Position numbers and translations under genes: made by a program. From the NCBI RefSeq assembly GCF_000372825.1, contig NZ_KB910516.1, positions 4,376,511-4,440,510 of the forward strand: 64,000 bases of DNA. The letters run 5' to 3'. Shown here piece by piece: positions 7,738-17,388 of the stretch. The notes under the pieces were generated by a model. The model made no database searches. It was not told the origin of the DNA and saw only the letters and a list, made by a program, of their open reading frames with translations. Every line of letters begins with the position of its first letter. The first letter of the stretch is position 1. Source of the stretch: Methylobacterium sp. 77 (GTDB lineage: Bacteria; Pseudomonadota; Alphaproteobacteria; Rhizobiales; Beijerinckiaceae).

Positions 7738-8736
7738 TCAGCCGCCGGGCCGGAAGCGCATGGGAACGGTGACGGCGAGGCTGCTCACGGTGACGCCGGC
7801 AGGCGCTGCCGGCAGCGAGCCCCGTACGGCGGCGAGCGCCGCGCCGTCGATCACGCTGATGCCGCTGCTGCTGGCGAGGCCGGCACTCAGCACCTGACCC
7901 GACCGCGAGACGGTGAAGCGCACCACCGCGGTTCCGCCCGCGGTGCCCGCGGCGGCGTTGCGGTTCATGCGGCCGTTGATGGCAGAGGCCAGCGCCCCCT
8001 GCCATTGGCGCAGGGCGCTCGGATCGTTGCCGGCGGCGGCCGCGCCGGCGCTGCTCTGGCGCGAGGACGAGGCCGAGTTCTGCTGCGAGCGGCCGGCGCC
8101 CTCCTGGGCCTGGCGCTTGCTGGCTTCGCGCGCCGCCTTCAGCTTGGCTTCGCGCTTCGCCTCCTGAACGGCCTCGCGCTTGGCTTCCAGCTGCTCCTGC
8201 CGCTTGGCCTCGATCCGTGGGTCGGGCTTGGGCTTGGGCTTCGGTTTGGCGACCTCGATGGGCTTTGCCGGCTCGGGCGGCTTGGCCACCACCGGAGGCG
8301 GCGGGGCGAGTGGCTCCGCGATCTCGGCGGTGGAGGTGACGACCTGATCTTCCGGCGGAACCTCGGCGACGGTGTCCGGAATCGTGACCGGCTGGGTCTC
8401 GTCGGGCGGGATTTCGGCGGTCTCGGGGGGCTTCACCTCCACCATTTCGGGGGGCTTCACCTCGTCCACGGTCTCCGGCGTCTCGGTGGGCGTCACCTCG
8501 GACGGAGGCGGCACCGCCGCCGCCATCTCGGCGGGCGCCTGGGCTTCCGCTTCCGTCGATTGCGGAGCGAGATCGATGGTGATCGTGTTCTCTCCGGGGG
8601 GCGCCTTGGGCGCCTGGCCGAACAGCATCATGCCCGCCAGCACCGTCAGGTGCAGCACGAAGGCCACGAGGAAGGCGGCAGCGAGTCCCGTGGGACCTTG
8701 CGGTCCGGGTTCACGTGTCGAGACGAGGGCGCTCAT
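7738..8736 (-). CDS. tonB: TonB-family energy transducer
   Basis: A 332-residue protein with TonB architecture: a short cytoplasmic N-terminus, one membrane helix (about 17-39), a long periplasmic Pro/Glu/Val/Lys-rich stretch (about 45-185, many PPE and KPKP motifs) that can span the periplasm, an Ala/Lys/Arg charged helix, and a C-terminal TonB domain (about 245-332; VVRFTVSRSGQVLSAGLASSSG and VPMRFRPG). TonB carries energy from the ExbB-ExbD proton channel to outer-membrane receptors for siderophores, cobalamin and similar cargo. It lies 5 bases after exbD. No receptor gene is nearby, so it may be a general transducer. Confidence 0.9.
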   Translation of the reverse strand: MSALVSTREPGPQGPTGLAAAFLVAFVLHLTVLAGMMLFGQAPKAPPGENTITIDLAPQSTEAEAQAPAEMAAAVPPPSEVTPTETPETVDEVKPPEMVEVKPPETAEIPPDETQPVTIPDTVAEVPPEDQVVTSTAEIAEPLAPPPPVVAKPPEPAKPIEVAKPKPKPKPDPRIEAKRQEQLEAKREAVQEAKREAKLKAAREASKRQAQEGAGRSQQNSASSSRQSSAGAAAAGNDPSALRQWQGALASAINGRMNRNAAAGTAGGTAVVRFTVSRSGQVLSAGLASSSGISVIDGAALAAVRGSLPAAPAGVTVSSLAVTVPMRFRPGG

Positions 8737-8741
8737 CGGGT

Positions 8742-9221
8742 CTACCGCGATGCTCCACTCGCGGCGGGAGCCGCCGGAAGCGCTCCGCCCGGCGATTGCG
8801 CGATCAGGGACACCTTGGTGAACCCGGCCTGCCCGACGAGGCCCATCACCTCCATGATCTTGCCGTAGGGCACGTCCTTGTCGCCGCGCACCAGCATCAC
8901 CTGGGTCGGGTCTTCGGCCGCCAGCGCCTTCAGGCGCGGCATGATCGTCTCGGGCGTCAGCTCGTCCTTCGCCAGGAAGGGCTTGCCTTCCTTGTCGATG
9001 GAGATCTCGACGGGCTTCTTCGCCTGCGCGACCTTGGCGGCGGTGGTCTTGGGCAATTGCACCGGCACGCCCGTCGTCATCAGGGGGGCCGCGACCATGA
9101 AGATGATCAGCAGCACCAGCATCACGTCCACCATCGGGGTGACGTTGATCTCGGACATCGGCGCGGAATCGAGGTCGTCATCGTCGTCGCCGCCGCTGGC
9201 GCGGATCGAACCCATTGCCAT
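8742..9221 (-). CDS. exbD: Biopolymer transport protein ExbD
   Basis: A 159-residue single-pass protein. The acidic N-terminus (GDDDDDLD) is followed by SEINVTPMVDVMLVLLIIFMV, in which Asp32 is the conserved proton-carrying residue at the start of the membrane helix (about 30-47). The periplasmic domain holds LPKT and the TPETI pattern. It works with ExbB as the proton-driven motor that energises TonB. TolR is the close alternative, but the neighbouring tonB gene favours ExbD. A start three residues later (second ATG) is possible. Confidence 0.92.
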   Translation of the reverse strand: MAMGSIRASGGDDDDDLDSAPMSEINVTPMVDVMLVLLIIFMVAAPLMTTGVPVQLPKTTAAKVAQAKKPVEISIDKEGKPFLAKDELTPETIMPRLKALAAEDPTQVMLVRGDKDVPYGKIMEVMGLVGQAGFTKVSLIAQSPGGALPAAPAASGASR

Positions 9222-9332
9222 CGTTCGCCCTCCAGGGCATCGGCGGCCGGCTCGAGGGCCCGCCGCATGTCGTCATAGTGCCGCCGCGTGCGCGCCGGCC
9301 GTGAATGCTTCGTCGAGCGGAGAAGGGACGCG

Positions 9333-10025
<693 letters not shown>

Positions 10026-10129
10026 GGCGGGCTCCTCGGGGTTCGTTGAGCGGTGGCGATCGCCGAGGGGCGACCGGATGGCGTGTAGGGGAGGCGGTGG
10101 ACGCCTCGTGTCGGCTCAGCGCGTGCGGC

Positions 10130-10621
10130 TCAGCGCGTGAAGGTCGCGCTCGTCTTGCTCTCGGTCTCGATCCGGTCGAGGCACGTCTCGCGGCTGGCCT
10201 CACCGCCTTCGCAGGCGAGGACGTCGTTCAGGAGCACGCGGCCGATCTTCGGACAGGCGAGGGCGGGGAAATCGAACAGCCGCACCATGGTCTTGCGGTC
10301 CTGGACGGGGCCGAGCTCGACGGCGAGGCGCTTCTGCGCGATGCCGTCCGTATCGAAGGCGAAGAGATCGACCTTGAGGGATTTCAGCGCGGTGCCGCGG
10401 CTGTTGTCCACGAGAAGATAGGTGCGGCAGGCCTCGCCCGCCGGCTCGAGCCGGTTGAGTTCGAGCTTCAGAACGGGCGCCTTGGCATCCTGCGCGAGGG
10501 CGGAGCCGGTCCATCCCGCGGTGAGGGCGGCGAGCAGCGCCAGGCCGACGGCCCGAGCGGGCAAGACGGATGAAGCGGGCAAGACGGATGAGAAGTCGAT
10601 CACGCGGTGCGCCTCGTTCAT
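10130..10621 (-). CDS. Exported hypothetical protein upstream of exbB
   Basis: A 163-residue protein starting at the ATG at 10621. It has a long N-region and a hydrophobic core (AVGLALLAALTAGWTGSALA), with probable cleavage before QDAK. The mature domain of about 115 residues has alternating beta-type patterns and four cysteines (EACRTY, LACPKI, LACEGG, ETCLD), suggesting a disulfide-stabilised periplasmic fold. I do not know the family. It leads the exbB-exbD-tonB operon, 104 bases before exbB, so a role in envelope or TonB function is plausible. The frame extends to 10819, but the upstream part has no ribosome site and looks non-coding. Confidence 0.7.
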   Translation of the reverse strand: MNEAHRVIDFSSVLPASSVLPARAVGLALLAALTAGWTGSALAQDAKAPVLKLELNRLEPAGEACRTYLLVDNSRGTALKSLKVDLFAFDTDGIAQKRLAVELGPVQDRKTMVRLFDFPALACPKIGRVLLNDVLACEGGEASRETCLDRIETESKTSATFTR

Positions 10622-11197
10622 AACGGTCCGGTTCTCCTCGGTAGCGACGGTCCTTCGTCGCGTGCCCTGGTCGCGTGCGTCGAAACGCCATAGCAAGCCG
10701 ACATCGCCGAGACCTCCCAAACTGGGCTCGTCCCGGACAATTCCTCGGCTGAGAGCGCAACGCTCGCGTTTCGGTGCTGCTTTGCCTGACGCCCGACTTC
10801 GCACCGCCGCATCGTTCACCGTGGCGCGGAGTATCCGAGTTGACGCTGGGAGATCAAGCTATGTGCTGAAAATCAGAGCAGTTCCAAACTGTTACTGCAA
10901 CGCTCAGTCACGCGTCCGGCATTTCCTAAAACTCCCACATGTATTGCCTAATGCTCCCGAATTCTGTCTCGACGCCCGTGAAAGCGCTCACGTGAGCAGG
11001 TCTGCAGCGCGTGGGGGAGGGCGCGGTGGCGATCTCGAAAGTCGTCGACGATCCAAGCCCTTGATGACGCTTTTCCAGATCTCCATATCGCGATGACCGG
11101 CAGGCGACCGCCGGGAGGAGTGCTGCCACAGGCGGGTTCCGACAGATCGAAGTGCCTCACCGTATCGTCCCCGGGGCTTCGCTAAGGACAAGATCAC
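10622..11197. other. Intergenic region without recognised gene
   Basis: 576 bases between the divergent exported protein (minus) and hsp20 (plus). Overlapping open frames occur on both strands, but none has a ribosome site or a family feature. The part around 10850-10990 is less GC-rich than the surroundings and probably contains promoters for both flanking units. I saw no convincing heat-shock promoter, CIRCE inverted repeat (TTAGCACTC-N9-GAGTGCTAA) or tRNA. Confidence 0.5.
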
Positions 11198-11635
11198 GTG
11201 ACGACACGGCCCTCTCCGTTCGGACATCCGTTTCTACTCGGCTTCGACGAGATCGAGCAGGCGCTCGACCGTGTGTCGAAAGCGGCCAATGACGGGTATC
11301 CGCCCTACAATATCGAGCGCGTGGCCCGCTCGGACGACGAGCCCGAACGGCTCCGGATCACCCTCGCGGTGGCCGGGTTCACCCGAGACCAGCTCGATGT
11401 GATGCTGGAAGAGAACCAGCTCGTGGTGCGGGGGCGTCAGGTCGACGACAAGGCGCGGCAGTTCTTGCACCGGGGCATCGCGGCCCGCCAGTTCCAGCGT
11501 GCCTTCCTCCTTGCCGACGGCATGGAGGTGATGGGTGCGGACCTCTCGAACGGCCTTCTCTCCATCGATCTGACCCGGCCGGAACCGGAACGGATCGTCC
11601 GAAAGATTGCCATCGCGTCCCGCGACGACATCTGA
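11198..11635 (+). CDS. Small heat-shock protein Hsp20 (IbpA type)
   Basis: A 145-residue alpha-crystallin-domain chaperone that holds unfolding proteins in an ATP-independent way. The N-terminus has the IbpA-like pattern FLLGFDEIEQALDRVSKAANDGYPPYNIE; the crystallin domain runs from about 45 to 135 (LRITLAVAGFTRDQLDV and GLLSIDLTRPEPER). The start is a GTG at 11198 with AAGGA about 9 bases upstream. A DUF1150 gene follows 80 bases later, an arrangement common in alphaproteobacteria and presumably one operon. Confidence 0.92.
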   Translation: MTTRPSPFGHPFLLGFDEIEQALDRVSKAANDGYPPYNIERVARSDDEPERLRITLAVAGFTRDQLDVMLEENQLVVRGRQVDDKARQFLHRGIAARQFQRAFLLADGMEVMGADLSNGLLSIDLTRPEPERIVRKIAIASRDDI

Positions 11636-11715
11636 ACGCATGTCACCGACTCACCGGGTTCGGGCCGTCGCGGCGCCGGACCGGAGAGCAAGCTCTGCCT
11701 CGAAAGGGGGGCATC

Positions 11716-12000
11716 ATGACCGATTTCAATCCGAACCCGATCACACAGGCCGATCTCGACCCCGCCGATTTCAACGCTGCCGATCTCGCGGCCCTGGGCG
11801 AAGGCCACATCGCCTATGTCCGGCCGATCCGCTCCGACGAGGTGAAGCGGCTGTTCCCGCAGGCCCCTGACCTGACGCCGGGCATGGACCTGTTCGCGCT
11901 GCTCTCGGCCAGCGGCAGTCCGATCCTCCTCGCCGATTCGCGCGACGTGATCGTCGCCAATGCGATGGCCAACGACCTGTTCGCGGTCAGCCTTCACTAG
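11716..12000 (+). CDS. DUF1150 family protein
   Basis: A 94-residue protein matching the small DUF1150 family, usually found right after an hsp20 gene in alphaproteobacteria. Recognisable parts are GHIAYVRPI in the middle and GSPILLADSRDVIVANAMANDL near the end. No function is established; the context suggests a link to the heat-shock protein. The ATG at 11716 is preceded by AAAGGGGGG. It ends 9 bases before the convergent hydrolase gene. Confidence 0.85.
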   Translation: MTDFNPNPITQADLDPADFNAADLAALGEGHIAYVRPIRSDEVKRLFPQAPDLTPGMDLFALLSASGSPILLADSRDVIVANAMANDLFAVSLH

Positions 12001-12009
12001 GCAGCCGCA

Positions 12010-12807
12010 CTAAGCAGACGGTGCCGCTCGGCCGATCTCGGCCACCGCCGCCAGCAGCCGCGCGAGATCCTGCGGACGCGACAGGCGGTGGTCGCCATCG
12101 GCGATGAGGGTGAGGACGGTGCCGGGTGCCGGCAGCCGTTCCACCGTCGCGAGCGCGTGGGCGTAGGGCACGTCGGGATCCTGCATGCCCTGGAGGATGT
12201 GCACCGGGCAACCCGGATCGATCGGGCCGCCGAGAAGCAGGTGCCGGCGTCCGTCCTCGATCAGCGCCATCGTCGTGGGCACCGGCTCCGGCCCGTATTC
12301 CGTGGGCCGCATCCACACGCCGTCCCGCTCCATGATCTCGCGGATGCCTCGCGGGAAGCGCTCCCACATCAGGCTCTGCGTGAAATCGAGCGCGGGGGCG
12401 ATCAGCACCATTCCGGCGAGCGCGGCATCGCCGCGGCGCGCGCGTGCCCTGGCGGCGAGGCAGGCGATCCAGCCGCCCATCGACGACCCGACGAGGATCG
12501 CCGGACCCTTCACCGTCGCATCGAGCACGGCCATGGCGTCTTCGAGCCAGGTCGAGATCGTCGCATCGGCGAATTCGCCCTCCGATTCGCCGTGCCCGGT
12601 ATAGTCGAACCGGACGAGGGCGCGGCCATTGTCCCGCGCCCAGGCATCGAGGACCATCGCCTTGGTCGCGCCCATATCGGAGCGGAAGCCCCCGAGCCAG
12701 ACCAGGGTAGGCCCGTCTCCCTCGCGGATTTGCACCGCGAGGCGGCGCGCGGGCTCACCCTCTCCCACCGTGATGAAGAGGGGCGCTTGGCTGCTCGCTG
12801 AGTCCAT
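12010..12807 (-). CDS. Alpha/beta hydrolase
   Basis: A 265-residue serine hydrolase. The oxyanion segment WLGGFRSDM (about 38-46) comes first, then RFDYTGHGESEGEF, typical of esterase or thioesterase-like members. The nucleophile elbow is GSSMGG with Ser109, and the likely acid and base are Asp210 or Asp212 (QDPDVPY) and His240 (DGDHRL). There is no signal peptide, so it is cytoplasmic. Substrate unknown. I chose the ATG at 12807 because GAGGA lies about 8 bases upstream; the frame extends to 12903 without support. Confidence 0.85.
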   Translation of the reverse strand: MDSASSQAPLFITVGEGEPARRLAVQIREGDGPTLVWLGGFRSDMGATKAMVLDAWARDNGRALVRFDYTGHGESEGEFADATISTWLEDAMAVLDATVKGPAILVGSSMGGWIACLAARARARRGDAALAGMVLIAPALDFTQSLMWERFPRGIREIMERDGVWMRPTEYGPEPVPTTMALIEDGRRHLLLGGPIDPGCPVHILQGMQDPDVPYAHALATVERLPAPGTVLTLIADGDHRLSRPQDLARLLAAVAEIGRAAPSA

Positions 12808-12996
12808 TCGTGATCCTCGATCCGACGAAACCGACAACTGAATGCGATGCAGTCGCATTTCGTTTACCGAGCCGTAAAGCGTGCCCCCGATGCTGGAGAC
12901 CATGATCGAGACGCGAGACGGATACCGTCACCCCCCTGAATCCCGGGTTCCGCCGGTTCAGCCGTTCCGCAAGGCGTCGGTCAAGGGATTGGCGAC

Positions 12997-14223
12997 GTGA
13001 GCGGCGGCGAGCGATTCGGCGCCGGCTTCCCGAGCGAGGCGCAGCCGCTGGCGGGCGCGACGATCCTCCAGATCATCCCGGCCCTCGACGCGGGCGGGGC
13101 CGAGCGCACCACCGTGGACGTGGCCGCCGCCCTCGCGGCCGTGGGCGCGCGGGCTCTGGTGGCGACGGAGGGCGGACGGCTCGTCGGCGAGATGCAGGCC
13201 AAGGGTGGAACCTGGCTGCCCTTCCCGGCCGCCTCCAAGAACCCGCTCGCCATGGCGCTGAATGTCGGGCGGCTCGCCGGCCTGTGCCGGCGGGAGGGGG
13301 TCGAGATCATTCATGCCCGCTCGCGGGCGCCGGCCTGGGTCGCACTCGGAGCGGCCCGCAGGCTGAAGATCCCCTACGTCACCACCTATCACGGCAGCTA
13401 TTCGGGGCGGACCGGGGTGAAGGTGCTCTACAATTCGGTGATGGCGCGCGGCGACGTGGTCATCGCCAATTCGCATTACACCGCCGACCTCATCCGCATG
13501 CTGCACCCCGAGCAGGCCGGCGACCGGGTCCGTGTGGTTCATCGCGGCACCGATCTCGCCCAGTTCTCTCCCGGCGCCGTGGCGCCGGCCCGGGTCGAGG
13601 CCCTGCGCCGGTCCTGGGGCGTCGCCCCGCATCAGCGGGTCGTTCTCCTCGCCGCCCGGCTCACCGCCTGGAAGGGGCAGCGCGTGCTGATCGAGGCCGC
13701 CTCGGTCCTGCGAGACCGCGGCATTGCCGATGTCTCCTTCGTCCTGGCCGGCGATCCACAGGGACGCTCGGCCTACGAGCGCGAACTCGATGCGCTGATC
13801 GAGGCGCGCGGATTGCGCGAGATCGTCCTGCGGGTCGGCCATTGCACCGACATGCCGGCTGCCTTCCGCGCGGCCTCGGTGGTCGCGGTTCCGTCCGTCG
13901 AGCCGGAGGCCTTCGGGCGTTCCGCGGTGGAGGCCCAGGCCCTCGGTACGCCGGTGGTGGTCTCGGATCTCGGCGCCGTGCCGGAGACGGTGCTCGCCCC
14001 GCCGGAAGTGCCGGCGGCGCAGCGCACCGGCTGGCGGGTGCCGCCCGGCGATGCGCCGGCCCTGGCCGAGGCCCTGCTGGAGGCGCTCAACCTCGGGGCG
14101 AGCGCGCGCGACGCCATGACCCGGCGCGGACGCGCCCATGTGGAGGCGCATTTCTCCCTCGACGGCATGGTGGGTGCCACCCTCGACGTCTATGCCGGGC
14201 TCCTCGCCGGCCGTCCCCGGTGA
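12997..14223 (+). CDS. Glycosyltransferase family 4 protein
   Basis: A 408-residue GT-B fold retaining glycosyltransferase. The N-terminal domain starts at IIPALDAGGAERTTVDVA, the acceptor-side glycine-rich loop. The C-terminal domain has LLAARLTAWKGQRVLI, the donor site, and the EPEAFGRSAVEAQALGTPVV motif with the E-x7-E pair. It probably adds a sugar from a nucleotide-sugar to a surface polysaccharide or lipopolysaccharide core, but donor and acceptor cannot be read. The GTG at 12997 follows AAGGGA by about 8 bases. It stands alone between the hydrolase (minus) and infC. Confidence 0.88.
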   Translation: MSGGERFGAGFPSEAQPLAGATILQIIPALDAGGAERTTVDVAAALAAVGARALVATEGGRLVGEMQAKGGTWLPFPAASKNPLAMALNVGRLAGLCRREGVEIIHARSRAPAWVALGAARRLKIPYVTTYHGSYSGRTGVKVLYNSVMARGDVVIANSHYTADLIRMLHPEQAGDRVRVVHRGTDLAQFSPGAVAPARVEALRRSWGVAPHQRVVLLAARLTAWKGQRVLIEAASVLRDRGIADVSFVLAGDPQGRSAYERELDALIEARGLREIVLRVGHCTDMPAAFRAASVVAVPSVEPEAFGRSAVEAQALGTPVVVSDLGAVPETVLAPPEVPAAQRTGWRVPPGDAPALAEALLEALNLGASARDAMTRRGRAHVEAHFSLDGMVGATLDVYAGLLAGRPR

Positions 14224-14266
14224 GGCCTTATCGGCCGCTTCCGTGAACCAAACCGGCTCGCGCCTG

Positions 14267-14294
14267 TTGACACGGCACGCAGTTCGGACATGGT
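14267..14294 (+). promoter_or_regulatory. Possible sigma-70 promoter of infC
   Basis: A perfect -35 hexamer TTGACA (14267-14272) is followed after 16 bases by CATGGT (14289-14294), a poor -10 of the kind alphaproteobacterial RpoD can tolerate. It lies about 100 bases before the infC start. Only the -35 is convincing. Confidence 0.35.
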
Positions 14295-14392
14295 GTCCGC
14301 AACCGGATTGCCGGAGCGATTGGTGGCCAGGTCTAGCCCTTCGGGTGACGTCCGCAGGCTGCCGTTTCGTCGTTCACTAGGAGATTGAAGCC

Positions 14393-14935
14393 ATTCGTAG
14401 ACCAATGAGAGCCATGCCGGCCCCGCAGAAGGACGGGCCGCGCGCCAATCGGGACATCCGTGGTGTCCGCGAAGTGCAGCTCATCGATGATACCGGGCAG
14501 AACCGCGGTGTCGTTGCCTTCTTCGACGCGCTCACCCTTGCCGAAGAGGCGGGCCTCGATCTCGTGGAGATCGCGCCGAACTCCGTTCCTCCCGTCTGTA
14601 AGCTTCTCGATTACGGCCGCTTCCGCTTCAACGAACAGAAGAAGCAGAACGAGGCCCGCAAGAAGCAGAAGACGGTCGAGGTCAAGGAGATCAAGCTCCG
14701 GCCGGGCATCGACAAGCACGACTACGACACCAAGATGAAGGCCGTCATCCGCTTCTTCGAAGAAGGCGACAAGGTGAAGGTGACCCTTCGCTTCCGTGGC
14801 CGCGAGATGGCCCACCAGGATATCGGACTGCGCCTGCTCGAACGGGTGAAGAACGAGACCCAGGAGATCGCCAAGGTGGAAAGCGAGCCGATGCTCGAAG
14901 GCCGCCAGATGATCATGATCCTGGCGCCGCGCTGA
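14393..14935 (+). CDS. infC: Translation initiation factor IF-3, ATT start
   Basis: A 180-residue IF-3 that binds the 30S subunit, checks the start codon and keeps subunits apart. The N-terminal domain includes [17 protein letters not shown] and the [14 protein letters not shown] motif; a Lys-rich linker (about 80-90) leads to the C-terminal domain with [13 protein letters not shown] and [13 protein letters not shown] place the start at ATT 14393: AGGAG at 14379-14383 is 9 bases upstream, whereas the first in-frame ATG (14405) is 21 bases away. ATT is the known autoregulatory start codon of infC in E. coli, where IF-3 represses its own translation. A strong terminator follows. Confidence 0.93.
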   Translation: MRRPMRAMPAPQKDGPRANRDIRGVREVQLIDDTGQNRGVVAFFDALTLAEEAGLDLVEIAPNSVPPVCKLLDYGRFRFNEQKKQNEARKKQKTVEVKEIKLRPGIDKHDYDTKMKAVIRFFEEGDKVKVTLRFRGREMAHQDIGLRLLERVKNETQEIAKVESEPMLEGRQMIMILAPR

Positions 14936-14962
14936 TCGTCTCGACGGATTAACCGTTTCGTG

Positions 14963-14996
14963 AAAACGCCGCTTCCCTCTGGGAGGCGGCGTTTTT
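14963..14996 (+). terminator. Terminator after infC
   Basis: AAAACGCCGCTTCCC pairs with GGGAGGCGGCGTTTT (one G-T pair) across a TCT loop, with a run of five T at the end. A classic intrinsic terminator 28 bases after the infC stop, so infC is transcribed alone or as the last gene. Confidence 0.85.
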
Positions 14997-15013
14997 CGTT
15001 GGGCTCGCGTCTA

Positions 15014-15039
15014 AAGAGGCGGTCGTGCGACCGCCTCTT
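15014..15039 (-). terminator. Terminator of the debranching-enzyme gene
   Basis: A perfect 12-bp inverted repeat (AAGAGGCGGTCG and complement) with a two-base loop, 16 bases beyond the stop of the minus-strand gene at 15055. On the minus strand it ends in CTCTTTAG, a weak U-tract. Confidence 0.6.
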
Positions 15040-15054
15040 CGTGGTTTTCGTCCG

Positions 15055-17388
15055 CTACTTCACCACCGAGACCTGTGCGTCGCCGACGCGCCGCAGCACG
15101 TTGACGGTGACGTCACTGCCGTAGCGCTGGACCCGCAGGTCGATCCGTGATTCGCCGAGCTTCAGGTTGAAGATCGAGACGCCTTCGAGGAAGTCCGGCA
15201 GGGTCGGATTGCGCAGTCGGATGCGGTTGCGGTCGTGCTGGATCTCGAGGCCGATACAGGCCGAGAGGAAGGCGAACGGTGCCGCCGCCGCCCAAGCCTG
15301 GGGCGAGCAGGCCACCGGGTAGGAGACCGGTCCGCGCTGGTTGCGACGCATGAAGCCGCAGAACAGCTCCGGCAGCCGCTTCTGGTCTTGGTAGAGGGCG
15401 GTATCGAACATGCCCTGGAAGATGCGGGACGCTTCCGGCTTCAGGTCGTAGCGGGCGAGGCCCATCGCGACCAGGGCGTTGTCGTGCGGCCAGATCGAGC
15501 CGTTATGGTAGGACATCGGGTTGTACCGAGCCTCACCGCGCGCGATCGTGCGCACGCCCCAGCCGTTGAATCCGTCCTTCGACAGGAGGTTGGCGGCGAC
15601 GCTGGCGGCACGCTCCGGCAGGGCGATGCCGGTGAAGAGGGCGTGACCGGCATTGGACGAGCGCACGGCGCATTGCTTCTTCGCCCCGTCGAGGGCCAGC
15701 GCATAGGTGCCGATCTCCTCGCACCAGAAGGCCTTGTCGAAGCTCTCGCGCAGGTGACGGGCCTCGTCGCCGAGACGGGCGGCGAACGCGTCATGGCCGA
15801 GAAGGGTAGCGAGCTTGGCCATGCCGTTCTTGGCGGCATAGACGTAGCCCTGGACCTCGCAGAGCGCGATCGGGCCTTTGGCGAGCTGCCCGTCGGTATG
15901 GAAGATCGAGTCGTGGCTGTCCTTCCAGCCCTGATTCTCGAGGCCCTTGTCGGTATCGCGGGCATATTCGACGAAGCCGTCGCCGTCCCGGTCGCCGTAT
16001 TTGTTCATCCATTCGACGGCGAGTTCGAGCGCCGGCCAGATCCTGGCGATGGTCTCGCGGTCGCCGGTGACGGCGTAATACTCGTAGGCCAGCATGACGA
16101 AGAGCGGCGTGCCGTCGATCGTCCCGTAATAGTGCCGGAACGGCACCTCGCCGAGCATCGCCATCTCACCGCGACGGGTCTCGTGCAGCACCTTGCCGGG
16201 CTGCGCGTCGGCGGCGGGGTCCGTCGCCTTGGCCTGGGTCGAGGCGAGGTAGCGCAGGACGCCCTTGGCGAAATTCGGGTCAATCCAGAGCGCCATCATC
16301 GCGGTGATGATGCCGTCGCGGCCGAAGACGGTGGAGTACCAGGGGATGCCGGCGAAGGGGTAGATGCCCTCCGGCGTGCGGCTCGCCAGCATGTAGAGGT
16401 CGGCGGTGGCGCGGCAGGCCGCCTCGTTGAACTGGTCGTTCGATGAGATGATCGTGGTGATGCCGGCCGTGAGCTGGCGCAGGTCCCGGCGCGCATCGCG
16501 ATAGGCGCGGGCGAAGATCACGCCTTCTCCGAGCCCCTTCGGATGGCGCGCGCCGGCGCCGCTTCCGGCCGCCTGGGACAGGCCCGCGGCGGCGTCCTCG
16601 CCGACCTTCTCGGCGGCAGGCGCGCTGGTGAAGGCCCGGTGCGATTCGCAGACGACGCGGATGAACAGCGACGCCCGGCCGCCCGGCGGAAGCGAGACCT
16701 CGAACTCGGCGCGGCCCGGCTCGATATGTTTCGGCTTCGGCCCGAAATGCAGGCTCGTGGTGCGCACCACCTCGTCGAGGCCGACATAGCGGAACTGGAC
16801 CTCCGATCCGCTGGCCACCTGGACGCTGCGCTTGCCGCGGACCGGGCGGTCCATGCCGCGCACCTCGAACAGGTCGCGGAAATCGGCGTCGAAGGTCACG
16901 CCGACCTTCAGGTGCCAATGTCGCGAATCGTAATTGCGCAGGCCGATCCGGTCGTAGCAGGCGCCCTTGAACAGGAACTTGGTCCGCTCGATCGCGATCA
17001 GTTCGCGCGGGATGGTGGTCTCGTCATGGGCATCGATGCGGATGTCCGGCGTCGTCATGTCGACGCTGAGCGCGCCGTTATCGTCCTGCATCACCGAGGA
17101 GAGCAGCAGCGGCCGCTGATCCTCGACGGTGAAACCGAGGCGCGACAGGTAGCGCGTATCCTGGAAGTACAGACCTTCGGGGCCGGGAAGCACGCCGATA
17201 TCGCCGTAGCTGTCGAGGACGGCGAAAGCCTCGCCGTATTTCAGCGACCGTAACGGCCGCTCGACCAGCGAGGTCTGCGCCTCGATATGATATTGCGGCA
17301 GCACCTCGTCGGCATCCTGGAAGCCCTGTCCCAAGCCGTTCGCGCTGGGACCATCCTGTGTCGTCGCCGTGGAAGTGTTCGCCGCCAT
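15055..17388 (-). CDS. Amylo-alpha-1,6-glucosidase / glycogen-debranching-type enzyme
   Basis: A 777-residue protein. The N-terminal region (about 40-260) matches the glycogen-debranching N-terminal domain (SLKYGEAFAVLDSYGDIG, GLYFQDTRYLSRLGF, RNYDSRHWHLKVGVTFDADFRD). The C-terminal half is an (alpha/alpha)6 barrel of the GH15/GDE type, with GIPWYSTVFGRDGIITAMMAL, GFVEYARDTDKGLENQGWKDS and MSYHNGSIWPHDNALVAMGL. It would hydrolyse alpha-1,6 branch glucose residues in glycogen or a related glucan in the cytoplasm; exact substrate unproven. The ATG at 17388 follows GGAGA by about 10 bases. A glycosyltransferase lies upstream on the same strand, separated by a terminator. Confidence 0.85.
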   Translation of the reverse strand: MAANTSTATTQDGPSANGLGQGFQDADEVLPQYHIEAQTSLVERPLRSLKYGEAFAVLDSYGDIGVLPGPEGLYFQDTRYLSRLGFTVEDQRPLLLSSVMQDDNGALSVDMTTPDIRIDAHDETTIPRELIAIERTKFLFKGACYDRIGLRNYDSRHWHLKVGVTFDADFRDLFEVRGMDRPVRGKRSVQVASGSEVQFRYVGLDEVVRTTSLHFGPKPKHIEPGRAEFEVSLPPGGRASLFIRVVCESHRAFTSAPAAEKVGEDAAAGLSQAAGSGAGARHPKGLGEGVIFARAYRDARRDLRQLTAGITTIISSNDQFNEAACRATADLYMLASRTPEGIYPFAGIPWYSTVFGRDGIITAMMALWIDPNFAKGVLRYLASTQAKATDPAADAQPGKVLHETRRGEMAMLGEVPFRHYYGTIDGTPLFVMLAYEYYAVTGDRETIARIWPALELAVEWMNKYGDRDGDGFVEYARDTDKGLENQGWKDSHDSIFHTDGQLAKGPIALCEVQGYVYAAKNGMAKLATLLGHDAFAARLGDEARHLRESFDKAFWCEEIGTYALALDGAKKQCAVRSSNAGHALFTGIALPERAASVAANLLSKDGFNGWGVRTIARGEARYNPMSYHNGSIWPHDNALVAMGLARYDLKPEASRIFQGMFDTALYQDQKRLPELFCGFMRRNQRGPVSYPVACSPQAWAAAAPFAFLSACIGLEIQHDRNRIRLRNPTLPDFLEGVSIFNLKLGESRIDLRVQRYGSDVTVNVLRRVGDAQVSVVK

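Noticed and set aside
8215..8560. Proline- and valine-rich repeats in tonB considered as a DNA repeat array
   Set aside because: They encode the normal periplasm-spanning Pro-rich region of TonB; units are irregular.
10422..11096. 224-codon plus-strand frame before hsp20
   Set aside because: Largely antisense to the exported protein gene; Arg/Ser-rich composition and no ribosome site.
11100..11197. ROSE-type RNA thermometer in the hsp20 leader
   Set aside because: A TTCGCT element directly abuts the AAGGA ribosome site without a loop, so the usual ROSE hairpin cannot form. No other conserved ROSE feature is seen.
14405..14407. Conventional ATG start of infC
   Set aside because: It is 21 bases from the AGGAG ribosome site, while the ATT at 14393 is 9 bases away and in frame.
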